A stretch of 64,000 bases of DNA from Gymnogyps californianus (taxonomy: Eukaryota > Chordata > Aves > Accipitriformes > Cathartidae), in the NCBI RefSeq assembly GCF_018139145.2, contig NC_059473.1:62912707-62976706 (forward strand), given 5' to 3'. This document shows positions 37,651 through 50,961 of this stretch, one piece after another (within the stretch, counting starts at the first letter, position 1; every line of letters begins with the position of its first letter). Under the pieces are notes generated by a model. The model was not told the DNA's origin. It did not search any database and worked only from the letters and a program-made list of their open reading frames with translations. The position numbers were made by a program, and so were the translations under genes.

Positions 37651-40600
37651 TCTCTCAACTTATTTGATGTGAATACACAGTTCAGAATAAATACAATCAT
37701 GCTGCTCTGCAAGAATTAGTAAGTCTTCCCTGTACCTCTGAGTAAATAGAAGTTAATGTTAAAACTAAAAAACAGTGAAAATCCCCAAACCCTCATGCGT
37801 AAGTATACATTATACCTTGGGTTTTCTTGGGGGTGTGGTTCAAAAAGAAACATTAGCAACTCTAGGAAATAATGTTCACATGTCGCACCAAGCTCCCATT
37901 CCCGCAGAAATAGTTTCAGTGTTAGCTAGGCAATTACTAGCACTTTGTTACCACTGCTTAGCATCATGCACAAAGGTGGTCAGTTTGCAGCCTTGGAAAA
38001 GGACTTAGGTACAAAACCAAAATTAGTATGGAGGTCAAGGATGACCCAGTTCTTTGTTTGATGCTTTCCTTTTTTACATTTTGAAAATGTGAATGAGAGG
38101 ATAAGGTAAAGGAGGAAAAGTTGCAGCAACAAGTCTGTAGACCTTAATTGTCCAAAGACCCTGGATATTGTGTGGACATGATCTAAGTGAGCCTGAGGCC
38201 TCTAGAGAGCTGTGGGGTAAAATCCCAGGCACCAGGGACTCTGCCATTTCCTTTAGTAGAGACAGGATTTCATCCAGTGCAACTCTGGGACAACACAGAG
38301 GCCTCTGCACAACCTAAGTGTAGAAAAGTAGAGTTGCTGAGTTAGTAAGCTAACATGCACCTTGATGACTACCTGTATGGCAATCATAAGCACAGTATGC
38401 ACAGAAGGAGGAGGGCTCTTTACCATCCTTTTATTTCTAAGATTTTAGGTCACCTCAGGCCAATGGAGGTACATAAGGTGTCTCTCGCTGGAATGAAAAA
38501 GGGTTAGTCACACCTCTGCGGGCCACACATGTCCTAGTATTTTCACAAGGCTTTTGAAGCAGGCTCAACAGCACATCAATTGCACAGAGCTGGCTTATTT
38601 CAGCTGTGCCAGCCCCAGATGAGTCTCTAACATAAGCTGAGTTCAACCAAGGGCTACTGACAAGAGCTGGTCAGAAAAATTGCCTTCTTTTAAATTCAGA
38701 TAATGGCAGCTTTTCAGCACACATGAGGAAATTGAAGTTTGATCTGGAAATACTGCTGAAGTGGTTGTTGTGGGTTACACTAAGTACCTCCCATCCCTAT
38801 CCTGTTTTATGGGTTGAATGACTACCTTGTTTTGGTGATGCTAATTAGGTATTATGGCTGTGATGCCTGAAGAAAGATTAAGTAGAATTAGGGCACTTGG
38901 ACATGGAGGAAAGTGAGCATAAGACGCTGCTGAAGGACAACACCCATGAATTACAAAATAATTGGATTTACAACAGGTATTCAGTCTGCGGACATTGCTT
39001 TTTTCCTAATGGTTTTAGCTGAGAGGTAAACAGGCTAGAAAAAAATATTCAGGTAAAATGGAAAAAGGAAAGGTACCCCAGCCCTGAGGGGACCCCCCGG
39101 CCTGCCCCACGGCTGCCCGCTGCAGGGCAGAGAGGTGCCCTTGGCACTGTGCTGCCCACCATGTCCCCCACCGACATGCACTCTTGGGAACCAGCCTGCG
39201 GATTCCCACTGGCCCATTTCAAAGCCGTACCCATGAGAGCCCAGCCGCGCCCGTCTGGGCTGGAGCGGATCCCTGACCTTCACTCAGCGCCGCTTGGTTT
39301 TCTCTGATAGCTGGGTGAATGATTGCCAGCAGTGGTAAATGATTTACTCTGCGTAAAGCACCATCTACTCGAGGGGTATATTCCTCATTACGCTGCAGAG
39401 AAAAAATATTGCTATAGAGCCACAAAGATTATGAAATTATCTGATTATTTACATAATAAATAATTAAAGGTAAGGATAGTGGTGGTGAAAGAAGCTTATG
39501 ATTCCTTTTTTCCATGGTAAAAGAAAAATTTGGGAAAAAGGTCTAGATTTTCATCATTACTACAGAACTCGTGGTTGTGTTCATAGCCAAAGATAACGTA
39601 CTTTTGACAGAGCAGCTTGGTCCAGAATGCCCAGATAGATTCAGGCATTTTTGATTGTTTAATAAAGCAAACCTCCAATTTATTTTGTTCTGTATTAGGG
39701 CATCTTTTCCTCATGATCATAGCACTACGTGTTTTTCATGTGTGTATCGATGCAGCCCCACAGAGCTGACTCCTACCATCTGGTCTCTGTGAAGATGCAG
39801 GCGACACAGCCTGGAGGTGAGAAAAACTACATATGCTGCTGGAGCTGCCTATTTTGCTGCAGGAGGCACTGGTTTATTAGTTTGCTAGATTTTCTCACTA
39901 CTAAATCCACGCAACGTCGTGACTGAAGGCAGATAACTTCATTGACTGTGTTCCTTGGTGACACAGAATGAAATCTTTGGTATATTATCTTTTAACTTCA
40001 GCTAGATTTCCCAGTTGTTTAAAAGCCAGGTGTTTAAAAAGAAAGGAGAAGATGGCATTTCTCTCTTCATGGGGTCACTGGGAGCAGCAGGGTAGGCCAC
40101 GAGAGCCGCTAATGCCAGAGGTGGGCTTGGAGGCTGCCCTTGGTCCTTCTCGTCGTGCCCCCCCAGCCACAGCAGCGTCCGGGCGCTGAGGCACTCCAGG
40201 CGCAGGCACAGCCTTGGGAAACCAATTAATGCAACTACTTAAAACAAACTGGGGGAACTCTCTAACTTCTGACCTTGTAATGAAGCGAGCACTTTCCTGA
40301 GTGGTGCATTCCTACTCTATTTCTCGCAAAATGGATGAAATTTAACCTCCTTTCTTTTCCAACAGCTCTCACTTTTTGTGCTGAAGAAAATACCTTCTGC
40401 ATCTCCTTCTGAAGTGACTTGAGTGCTGACAGTGAGACTGCTGGAAAATCACCTCTTGGCACTGCACAAATGAAGTTCTGCTATAATAACAAAAAGAGAT
40501 TATCATGGTGCCCAGTTCTGCCCTGACTTCTCCTCTGTGCAAAAATTGCGTGCTGATGAATTACACTTGCGAGTAGTTCAGGCAAAATTTATTTACAGCT

Positions 40601-42380
40601 CTATTTTATTATCAATTTGGAATGAAACCTGAATGGTGGGAATGACCGTCAGGAGTAAAGGAGGAAGATTATTTTGGTTGTAGTGTGGTACTGATGATTT
40701 GGTTGGATTTGAGAAGGACAAAGTTGTGGTAATCAAGGCTTCAAGAATAATACAAACATAGATATAATTTGAATTGATATTGCAAGGAAACAGTGGCAAG
40801 AACTGAAGAGTGGAAGAGGAGTTATGAATAAAAAGTATTTGTGTGTAAAAGTATATGTATGTGTGTGCGCATGTATAATTAAACACTAAATTGATACCTT
40901 GTCACAATACAACTTACTATGCAGGAATATGCAGGCCCTTAGTTTTTCCAGATAGGTGATTTAAAGCTATATTAGATCTTAAAACCAGCCCTTTATTATT
41001 TTGCCAGTCAATATGCGCTTGCCAGTAAAAGCTCTTGAGACAGTTAAATGGCAAATCATCCCTCAACAGTATTCAAAACCAGAAATTCTTAAAAGCATCA
41101 ACTTAGAAATACCCTTTTTTTCAGTTTTTAGGAAATGTTACAATAATTCCTACTGATAGGTTTTCATTTGCACTCTTTGAAAAGCCACATGCTATGCAAC
41201 AAACATGCAAATAATCTTTTAAAGCTACTTTTTAATAGAAATTGTACACTTCAATTATTATTGACAGAATTAATACTTCTCACAATCCCTTTTTTCACTC
41301 ACACTGTATTAACAAGTACATACTTTCTAGATACATATAGCATCTTTCTAGATTTTTCTGGTGGGAACTTTGAGGAGGATGTTGAGAGGGCTGCTGAAAC
41401 TCTACGTGGTTGAGGTAACCTGCCTGAGATTTTTGCAACTTGCCTATGGTGAGATCATCTTACTGTCCTGATTTTAGCATCACAATCCATTCCCTAGCAT
41501 TTGCCAGCAATCGGTACTCAAATGAGGTTGACCATCCCTCCTCGAAAGACACCTCCCCTGAGTGTCTTTTGAGGAATTGACACTGGGCACAGTTTGATCA
41601 TGTTTGATACGGCTGTGACAAAACCCCATTTGATGCAGTCCAATAAGAACTCACACGCCCCCATCCTCCATGAAACCCATATAATCCCCCCTACCCGCTA
41701 TTCTTTTTCAGACCTCAAAGATTTGTCCTCCTACTGACCTCTTTGCTGAGGCCTTGAAGCTGCTCCAAGACTCGACCAAATGCGTGTGAGTTACGTGCCC
41801 AAAACGCTTGCACCCCTAGTCCTGTGACAGGCACGTGTCTGCTCATATGATGAGAGTTTGCATTGGTGCTGGGCAATGGGATGCCGTGATGGGGTGTGTG
41901 TAGATCTTACTGTGGAGAAGTGTTTCTCCCATGACCGAAATTTGGGTGTTCATTCATGCCATGTGATGGGGAAGCCTTCATGTTAGTCATCTCGTGGGTG
42001 CCTTTCCAGACATGGGATGGGGAAAGATCAGGGCGTATGGGTCCCGAGTACCACTCCTGGACTGTGCCCGGCACAGCCTGGTTGGAAGCCAGAGCACAGT
42101 TACAATCAAACAGTCCTTAGACGGCCATTAGGAAACACGCATTTGTTTAATGCTGAGCTTGATGCCAGACAAGTGATGGCTTCCTTGTTAATAATGTCAC
42201 ATTCCCATCCTCATACAACATCTTTCTTTCTTCTTCTCGTTTGCATTAAAATTGTCCAAAAACTGGGCAAGAAGTTGCCCATTTCAACTGCAAAGCAACT
42301 TACTGCAAGCTTTTGGTACCTGAAGTGGCCAACATCATTAGTATTATCAATGTTGGGTAATGCCGGTCTGTCTGTCTAGT
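37650..42380. other. Intergenic region upstream of PERP
   Basis: This is mostly AT-rich DNA without a supported gene. A GC-richer patch (about 39060-39290) has compositionally open minus-strand frames. A promoter-like or LTR-like stretch is described separately at about 41.52-41.92 kb. Nothing else is recognised. Confidence 0.65.
41520..41920 (+). promoter_or_regulatory. CCAAT/TATA promoter-like stretch, possibly an LTR remnant
   Basis: A CCAAT box (41640-41644) is followed about 40 bp later by CATATAATCC (41679-41688), a spacing common in retroviral U3 regions and in ordinary TATA promoters. The surrounding sequence is C-rich and less AT-rich than its neighbours. I could not identify TG..CA ends, a target-site duplication or a primer-binding site, so an LTR is not proved. 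It lies about 1.2 kb upstream of the PERP coding start in the same direction and might act as an alternative upstream promoter. Confidence 0.3.
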
Positions 42381-42644
42381 GAACAGAGAGGAGAAAGATG
42401 AGCTTCAACACCCGGGAGGAGGGCAGGGCTTGTGAAACCTAGCGAGAACCGAAAAGTTTTTGCTGCGGTTACGTTTTGCGGTGGCGGGGCCGCGACGGAG
42501 AAGCGGGTCCGGGCGCGGGAGGGTGGCAGCCAGCAAGGGGTTAAGTGCAAGGCTGAGTCCGGGTAGGACGAGTGAAGGGGACGGGGGGTTCGCGGGGCTG
42601 GCAGGGAGCCGGGGCAGAGCGAGGAGCGGGGCCTGGCCCCGCGC

Positions 42645-42721
42645 TCCCTCCTCTCCCTCTCCCTCTCCCTCTCCCTCTCCCTCTCCTCTCCCTCTCCCTC
42701 TCCCTCTCCCTCTCCCTCTCT
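42645..42721. repeat. (CCCTCT)n homopyrimidine tract in the PERP promoter
   Basis: This is a tract of about 77 bp made only of C and T on the plus strand, built from CCCTCT units with one phase slip near the middle. It lies about 90-160 bp upstream of the TATA-like element. Perfect polypurine/polypyrimidine mirror repeats of this kind can form triplex (H-DNA) structures and often bind Sp1/KLF or CNBP-type factors. That is general knowledge, not seen here. Confidence 0.95.
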
Positions 42722-42806
42722 GCCGGCCCCACCGGTCGGGGCCGCTGCCGCCGCCGCAGGCTTAGTCAGAGGAATGTGGGTGGGACTCCCTCCTCCCCCC
42801 GGCGCC

Positions 42807-42837
42807 TTAAAAACCCGCTCGGACCGACACACACGCA
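42807..42837 (+). promoter_or_regulatory. PERP: PERP core promoter candidate (TATA-like plus initiator)
   Basis: TTAAAAA (42807-42813) stands 30 bp before the A of GCAGTCT (A at 42837), an initiator-like sequence. The distance is that expected between a TATA box and the start of transcription. It would give a 5' untranslated leader of about 83 nt. The PERP-like gene at 63.7 kb has the same TTAAAAA element upstream of its start codon. No start-site data are available here. Confidence 0.5.
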
Positions 42838-42919
42838 GTCTCTCGTCCCGGCGGAGCGTCCCCGCCGCACCCCATCCGCGACGCTCGGGCTCGCTGGGTG
42901 CCCCCGTCGGCCGGGCAGG

Positions 42920-43130
42920 ATGGTGGTGTGCGGCCTCGCCTGCTGGAGGTGCAGGTGGCTCCTGCCCCTGCTGCTGGGCCTGGCCATCATCATGGGCATC
43001 ATCGCCCTGGCGGGCCGGGGCTGGCTGGAGTCGGAGTCGGAGCCTTACGTGCAGCAAGCGTCGCTGTGGGAGAGCTGCACGCGGGGCCAGGACGACCTCA
43101 ACTGGAACTGCGAGTCCCTCATGGACTACG
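42920..43130 (+). CDS. PERP: PERP coding exon 1
   Basis: The ATG lies in a strong context (AGG ATG G). It opens a 211-nt coding exon that ends with TAC G before the donor GTAAGC. Residues 1-70 hold a short basic, cysteine-containing N terminus, the first membrane segment (about 13-33) and most of the first extracellular loop. The loop carries the PMP22/claudin-family signature: GRGWLES (32-38), then SLW (48-50), ESC (51-53) and a second cysteine at 64. PERP is a tetraspan plasma-membrane protein of desmosomes. It is a target of p53 and p63 that supports epithelial adhesion and promotes apoptosis. With exons 2 and 3 it gives a 196-residue protein, close to the 193 of human PERP. Confidence 0.96.
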
Positions 43131-46100
43131 GTAAGCGAGGAGCCCTCCGGCCGACCCGGGGGCGGTGGGTGCGAACGCCGTGGACGGCCCCCCCGCCTCT
43201 GTTGTGGAGCAGCTGCTCTCTGGGATGGCGTTTCCCTTGCAGAGCCAGCACTAGTGCTGTTTCGGGGCTTAAACCGGCAGAAGAAATACAGGTCTAGACT
43301 GCTTCAGAGCAATCTTTCCTGTCGGTACAACGCTGAGCAGCCAGGGTGGTGGTGTTCTGGGTTTTTTTCAAAAGTTATTTTACAACCAAAGTAAGAGGGC
43401 CAGCCGGCCACAAGTCCCTTCTTCAGTTTGCTTTCTCTCAACTATCTGCAGGCTGCAGCCCCAGCAGCCTCGCCTGGCACTAGCCAGCTCCCCCTCCCTG
43501 TGCCGGTGGCCTCGCTGGTCGGATGGTGGGTATGGAAACCTTCATGCAGGGTGTCCTATGCAGAACCACACCTGGGCAATAGTAAAATGGTCTTCCTCCG
43601 GGCCCTCCGGAGGGAGAGAGCACCTTAATTTAACCCTGCCTGGCCAAGGCAATGCGGCTGCTAGGATGCCTCCCGACCTGCAGCTTAAAATGGCCTGATG
43701 TGGGTTTGCAGGCAGAAAAAAATGCCATTTCCTCTGTGTACCTCTATTGCACTGGGGCCTGAATCAGGGGATAATTGTGCTTCTGTTTTAACTTGCTGAA
43801 CTGCTTCTGTATCTGGTATTGCCAGTGTAACATTCTTACTGCACACTCCCAGTTTCTCGGTTTTGGGGGGAACTTCTTGGTTTTTGCTGGAACACGTGGG
43901 TCTGATTACATCTGCTTTTCCCTCGAACAAAATATTTCTGGACAAATAAGCAGACCCGCCTTAAGATCCTGGATGAGGGTACTTTGGGGACTGGGAAGCT
44001 GGAAGGGCGTGTTTCAGCCGGGAGAGCCGGGACTCCTTCCCAGCGCAGATCCCTTGCCACCCGAGCAGGGCAGACTGACTTTCAGAAGCTTTTCGTTGCA
44101 ACACTCGGGTGTAAGCTAAATCCTGAATATATTGTAAGAGCAGTGGCTTCATTTTTCAGCCAGGTGATGACTGCAGGTTTTACTGTAGGTGGAAGAAATC
44201 TGGCTAGTGTGACAAAAATATCAGTCTCCCCCATTAGACAGAGAAGAAAAGCTAGTGCAGAGTTGCTGAACTTGGCGTTGCACAGGGAAGAAGAGCTAAT
44301 ACAGTAGAGCTGCTGAAATTTGGTTTCTGCTGTACTGGCACTGCTTCTCATGTCCCTGAGTACTGATGGGTGTGTTCTTTGCATCAGCCCTGAGCGTTGT
44401 GGGGTGAAAGCAACTTTCTGCTATTTTTTTCTAGTTAACAAGCTGTCAGAGAAGAATGGTATCCTTCGCTTGTTTAAGCCCTGGCTTACTTAAATGAAAA
44501 CTTTATTTAATCCTTGGCTTATTTATAGCAACTTGACTTTGCCTCTTCTCTAATTTTCATGACATCAGTGCCACTGTCTACTCAAATACTATTTACATCT
44601 AGAGACAGGATGTAACATACGAGTTCAGGTTTGATTTGTTTTGTTTCCTTTTCTTCTATGCTAATGCAATTAGGCTTAAAATAGCTGAGGGCATTTACAA
44701 AGGAAAAAATGCCTAGCAGGCATTTGCAGCATTGCTGCAGGAAAATAAGAGTTAATTAATTGAAATGCATAACTTGTGTTTTGCATACAATAACTACTAG
44801 GCACTAACCATCCTGTGCCTCTCCTGATGAAACAAAAACTTCAGAGTGGATCCCCATTACTAAAAGCTCCATTAGACAGTTTCTTAATTGAGCTGCGGCA
44901 TGTGTACTAGGAAGAGAAAAAGCAGCCAAGTCACTTATTTTAAATGGGGAAAAAGGGGCAGGAGCAGACAAACAAAGTTTTGCAAATAGGATTGTCTCCT
45001 AAACTGCATTGCTTCTTAATGCACATTTGCAAATGCCACATGAGAGGGAAGAAGTGGAAAAAGAAGAGTAGGATGTAATTTGGTAGGGAGGTGGGGAAGG
45101 GATTTTGTTTAGAGCTCTGTACTGGTTTGTGTCTGGGAGCAGACACTGGCTGGCAGCATCTGTGTATTATCAAAATGTTACAACACAGAGCTGCTGTACT
45201 GCACTATAATATGACTCAAGATGACTTAGTCTGGACCATTGTGGGATTAAACTGTTGGCTCTGTGTTTAAAACGTATCAGTAAACCATCAGATATGACAA
45301 GGATTGTTTGCAATGTGGTAACTTGGAGAGGGTGGTTGTCTTTATAGTGATGAGGCTGTAAGTTTAGGAGCAATATTTGTGGGTGGCTGTGTCCTCCCGG
45401 TTCTGAACGGCTGCTCCCAGTGACTTTGCTTTGAATTATCACTGTAAAAGATGGGCGTGTATGTGTGTGGTAAAGGTGATTCCATGGAGGTTAACTCTTT
45501 CTTATATTCCTAACAGCCAGTTGGTATTCATTAAGTACACAACAGCTGACCTAGAAAAAGGGAAGCATTCGTTTGGATCCTTAGTAAGGGGGGGGAAGAA
45601 AAAAAGTTGGAATCTAGCAGTAGGAGCTCAGCCTTTGTGAATCATGTTTCACCGCAGCTGTGCCACTGTACCTGTGTCCCTAGAGGCATGGACTTTGATA
45701 CCACAGATTACTGGTGAAGCTGAGTGCATGTGTCAACGTCACTGAGGGGCCAGATAAATAAAGGAGGAATATTACATGGATGCATATCTTTTTGGTACGC
45801 CTCTTTCCAGGCATGCTTCTGTCTGATTTACGATGCCAGGATGTATTTGAGACAAACTAACTTAGTTTATAGTGTCAGCCGAGTGTAGGCACTCGAAGAT
45901 ACTAATGGAAAAGGTGTAGCAGTTGGTGTCCCTGTCTACACCAGAAAACATTGACTGCAACTCCCCAGTAAAAGATCCCAGCGAGCAGGTGAGGCTGGTG
46001 TCCCTGCCAGTGGGCTTTGCTGGCCCCCGGGCAGGCACGCTTCCACTGCTAGCAACCTGCAGGCTTTAAAAGTTGGAAATTTATAGGATTGTGCCTCTCC

Positions 46101-48561
46101 TGAGCTTCCAGCAGAGCCAAGTGGCTGAAGCCAAGTTTGTACTAGTGGGCTTTTATTTAATAGTTTGGTAGTACAGCAATTGCTTTTCCTGCACTCCTAA
46201 AGCCAAAACAGAGCTGTGATTCCCAGTATTAATTCCCAACCAACCCTTCTGGCAAACCTTTGATTCTGGGCTGTCCTGTTCTCGTGGTGGGTATGCACAT
46301 AACTTCTCTTCACCAGTCATGCTACTATGGGATTTTGCACATTATGTGAGCAAGAAAATATTACTGACAGTGCTCTCTTGCTCACAGTCCACTACTCCTT
46401 TGTTTCGCCAACAAAAGCAGATATTTTTGGGCATTCTATGTAATGGGCTCTCAAGGCCGAACAAGAATTGCTACTGCCACTTATATACAGAAAAATACTA
46501 TAACAGTGTAAAAACATGGCTCATCTATGTGCATCATAGTTAAAAACTTCTACCCTAAGATTCCAGTTATTCACAAGCTAACAAACTAGCTCCTGCTTTT
46601 GTAAGTAAGTGAACAAAGATGAGAAAGGCTTGTTACTTCAAATCCTGTAGCAGTTCATCTTCCTGCTAGACTATTTTCCCAGTCCTTTTATTCATTTCTA
46701 AAGGGAAATCTAGATTTAAATATCCAACCCTGTAGAGCTTCCATCTCCTCCCTGGTGAGGCTGAGGCACAGCTGAATAAAATCAGGAAATACACCTAACA
46801 CTAAGGCTCTGTTGCTTGCTTTTTTAATTTCATCATATTACTGGTGCTCATCATTAACTTTAAATAATCCCGACCCCTCCTAGTTATTTGCATGATAGCA
46901 CTTGCAGCTTAGTTCCTTTCCATAGTCATCATTAATCAAGCTATGTAATAAAACTCTTAATCCTTCCTAATAATTATATACCTTCAGCCCCCGAACAGTT
47001 TTTTGATGTTCTTTCAGCACCACGTAATTGATAAATACTTTTCTGCTGATTTGAAGCCAAGAACTTGACTCTTCTTTGAGGCAAAGCTGACCTGGGTAAC
47101 GCTAATACCTCCAACTGTTCTTCTGCGTTTCTGTGCTCTCATTCTTCTGCTCTCCTATTTATGCAGCCCCAAATTACTGTGGCGTTATTGTTTGATTTCA
47201 TAAGCAGACATCATATTTATGCCTGTTTTGAGTAAGAAATACTCTCTCTGCCAAATGAAGGGACCTGAGAATTTTCTATTTTTATGGAAAACTTAAATTC
47301 TGGCTGAATGTCTTGTGATTACAAGGTACTTCTGAGCACAAACCAGCTAGAAACTGAGGCTGATCTGTCTTTCTCTGAGTGTGAGCAGGTCTCTCCAGCT
47401 CTTAAGGCAGTAAACAGTGAGAGTGTAAACCTGCACCTCTCCCCTCCTGGCAGCTGGGAGCCATAGGCAGAGGATCTTGTAGACAGGATCTTACGGGATC
47501 TCAGTCAGCTCTCAGGAGCCTCTGGGAGGAAAAGGAGCCAGGAAAGCCTGCCTTGATAGGTATGGCGATGAGGGGGATCCTGCATGGAGAAACAGCAATT
47601 TCAGTCGGACCCTGCAGCAGCCCCTCTGCTGAAAGCTCTTCCTGTTGGTGGGGGTAGCAGTGGTTTTTGTGGGAAAGGAGTGTGCCAGGGCTGCACCCTA
47701 TGCTCGGTAAGGGTGTAGCCTCCCACCCTAACCTCTTCCATCAGTCACTTATTGAAAGACTTCTGGTTAATTTTTTGAGATTTCTCTTACATTGTGTGTA
47801 TATACAAGTCCAGAGCTTTTTGCTGCTCTTCCCATGACTCCCGGTGGTGCTCATGTGGCAGGCTGGCTGTTTGATGGCTGTTGTCTAGTCCAGCCCAGAG
47901 CAGACCCATCCAGTGCTGTGGCCAGCACCTATGACTCAGTTCTATCAGGTCTTGTCAGTATCAACCTGCTGATAACTGCTGCTGGAGAATATAATCCAGC
48001 AGGAGAAGGAGAGGAAGGTATGGGGTCACCAGCACTGAGCTCTGTCACACGTGAGCACAAAACCCACTGAATTTCATAATGGTGGTGCCTACTACTGCAC
48101 TGTTTCTGAAGACCCGAAACAAAGCTGGGCTTGATATTAATCTTCCTGGCAAGACATCTCCTACAGCTCTGTGTTGTCATTTTCATATTGCCAGGGACAA
48201 GAAAATAAATCACTGAGTGGAGCCGGGGCTCACCTGTATCCAAAAGCTTGTTACGCTTGTAAAGTAAGCGCAGAGGGTATGGAAATAGCAGAGAGAGCAC
48301 TGGGGGCTTTCTGGCTCATATCTCCTCCGCTCATGTTTGTATTGCACCAACCTTAAGGTGTCTAACCTGCAGGTGTATTTGAGTTTACAACCTAAATTTT
48401 ATCAGGCAGATGCCAGACTTGGCTTCCTACACTGTGCCAGCATATGTAATGCATCTGAAAGGGAATATGCTCTGATAACTAAGTGTTCCTTCTTGTTGTT
48501 GTGCTTCTTTTCTTAATAGGGCAAATATCAATAAATAGCATTCCTAGGTCATTTAGTCTGA

Positions 48562-49115
48562 ATCGTAGAATCATAGAATGGTTTGTGTTGGAAGGGACCT
48601 TAAAGATCATCTAGTTCCAACCCCCCTGCCATGGGTAGGGACACCTTCCATTAGACCAGGGTGCTCAAACCCCATCCAGCCTGCCTTGAACACTTTCAGG
48701 GAGGGGGCATCCACAACCTCTCTGGGCAACCTGTTCCAGTGTCTCACCACCCTCATAGTGAAAGAATTTGTTCCTTACATCTGATCTAAATCTTCCCTCT
48801 TTCAGTTTAAAGCCATTACCCCTTGTCCTATCACTACATGCCTTGTAAAAAGTCCCTCTCTGGCTTTCTTGTGGGCCCCCTTTAGGTACTGGAAGGCTGC
48901 TATAAGGTCTCCCTGGAGCCTTCTCTTCTCCAGGCTGAACAATCCCAACTCTCTCAGCCTTTCTTCACAGGAGAGGTGCTCCAGCCCTCTGATCATCTTC
49001 ATGGCCCTCCTCTGGACTCGCTCCAACAGGTCCATGTCCTTCTTATGTTGGGGGCCCCAGAGCTGAACACAATGCTCCAGGTAGGGGTCTCATGAGAGCG
49101 AAGTAGAATCACTTT
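48562..49115 (-). mobile_element. CR1 LINE, 5'-truncated 3' end
   Basis: On the plus strand the element begins with its 3' tail (TAGAATCATAGAATGGTTTG, the CR1 octamer-type repeat). It then runs back through the 3' untranslated region into the end of the reverse-transcriptase ORF. Minus-strand translation gives [20 protein letters not shown], then [20 protein letters not shown], the usual CR1 C-terminal region. It is better preserved than the copy at 1.26 kb. It lies in PERP intron 1, antisense to PERP. The right (5') limit is approximate. Confidence 0.96.
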
Positions 49116-50961
49116 TCCTGGGCTGGCTGTGTGTAAAGGGATATTTAACCATTATATTAGTTATCCCTAAATAAATCCTATTGTGGAAAGAATATCCAGT
49201 ACCTGCGTTAGGTACGTCAGTGAATATTTTGCATGAAAAGATTTTTATCAGACCACTGATGTAGCTTTAATCTCCAGATGCTCATCAGGTGTCCTCCCTC
49301 CCTCCTCACCCCACAGCACTCTCTTAGGGAAGGCGTATGAAACATGCACAACTGGCTGAAAGAGAACTAATTTGAAAAGTTTTTGCTGTCTTGAGTAGCT
49401 CCAAGAGGGGAGAGGAGAAAGAAAACCCTTTTCCTTACCCTTTCTATGCCAGCATGACTGTCTTCAGGTGGTGGCGGTGGTGGTTGGGGTTTTTGGGCAG
49501 AGATCTGGCTGACGGATGGCTGCTGTATTTCACTTTTGCTATTGGAATAGGGGGGAAAGAAACTGGTTCAGACTGATCTAATGAAAATAGCTGTAAAACA
49601 ATGCTTTGCTTTCAGAGAGTAAATTGATGTACGTAGTAGAGGTGTCTGAGTTTTACTGCATTCTCTGTCTCAAATTACTAGCTTTTCCCCATTTTTGCAA
49701 CAAGTAGAGTATGTGAGTTAAGGTGGAGGGTTTTAACTCTTTAGGAAAAGGTTCTCTGTCTCACCATCTTTTTCCTCTTAGTTTTTGCACAGAAAGAACA
49801 GAGGCTAGATTGAAAGCAGGGTGTCTCCAGAGTCGCTTCAGCTGTGTTGGAACAGGCAGCTCTGATGAAAGAGATATTTTTTTTGGAAAATGTTCTGATC
49901 TAGATCTTGCCGCTCTCTCTGTTCCTACATTAGAGGGAGCTCGGGATCTGGCCCTACCTCTGTCTGAATGTGTGAAAGTAGAAACTCATGTTATGCAGAT
50001 GTGGGAATTGAGCTGTGATGACAGCTGACTGGAAAACAAAGCACTAACCAGTATGGTTTAGCCCATGTGGGCAGGTATCCTGCCTCCAGGGCAGGAACAC
50101 CTTTGCTTGTTGTTTGCACTGGGCTCCTCTGAACTCCTGCTTGGTTTCTAAAGAGGACAGGGTCTGGCCATAACAAGGGCCTTTTCAGAAGCCTGTGTTA
50201 CTGTGAAAGGGGAATGGCTGGCTGATTTTTCTGGGAGGTTTTTTACCTTTGTTGCCCCTGCCCTGGCCTGTGGTGGGTGAGTTCTGGGCGCTGGTGCTGC
50301 TCTGCTGGGATAAGGCCACTTGCTTTGTGTCTGAGCCTCTCCAGCCTGCAGTTGCTTGATCCTAAGAATCTGCACCACCTCGTCTCATCAAGTGTAGAAG
50401 AGGACTCTTCTGCTTTACCTCATTCTGCTGTTTCTCCTCCACCTGCTACCTTTCAGCTGTTTCTATATTTTTTTCAGCTGTGAATATTTATCTTCAAGAG
50501 CTTTCTCTTTGTCATCTCTCACTTCAGCTATTCCAAATTTTTTTCTTTTTGGTCATGCCAATTTTCCTCCACATGCATTATTCTTGTCATAAACAAACAG
50601 GCAATAAGCTGTATGCTGACAGCCCTATTATTTCCCGTCAGTTATCTCCTGTGGTGGTACCCTCTTGTCTGCTCTCATACTTCCCCATGCATGGAAGTGG
50701 TTTTGTAAACTTGCGTGTCAAACAGGAACAGTAACGATGAAGTAAACTCTCAGCGGTTGTGTGCCCTATCTGCTCAGATGTCTGTGGGTCTCTTACAGAT
50801 ACAGAGTTTGGAGGTGTTATCTCTATTACCATGCTGCACTATATCCCTCTTTTCAGCAGGACAGGTTAGCGGGCAGGGAGTTCTGTGCTGCTCCACCAAC
50901 GATGGTGCCTCTCTGCTCTGCAGCTGTGCGCTTTGGAGGCATCCAGTATTGCTTTGACATA

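Larger units (their letters stand above)
42400..43250. promoter_or_regulatory. PERP: CpG island at the PERP promoter and exon 1
   Basis: This is a G+C- and CpG-rich block from about 42.42 to 43.2 kb that covers the PERP promoter, 5' untranslated region and first coding exon. It contains the hexanucleotide tract at about 42645-42721 and the core promoter elements described below. Open frames of up to about 240 codons across it are compositional shadows. Confidence 0.8.

Noticed and set aside
42347..43394. Long open frames across the PERP promoter and exon 1 on both strands
   Set aside because: They are caused by high G+C and by the (CCCTCT)n tract. Only the PERP frame from 42920 continues correctly through the splice donor into the conserved exons 2 and 3.
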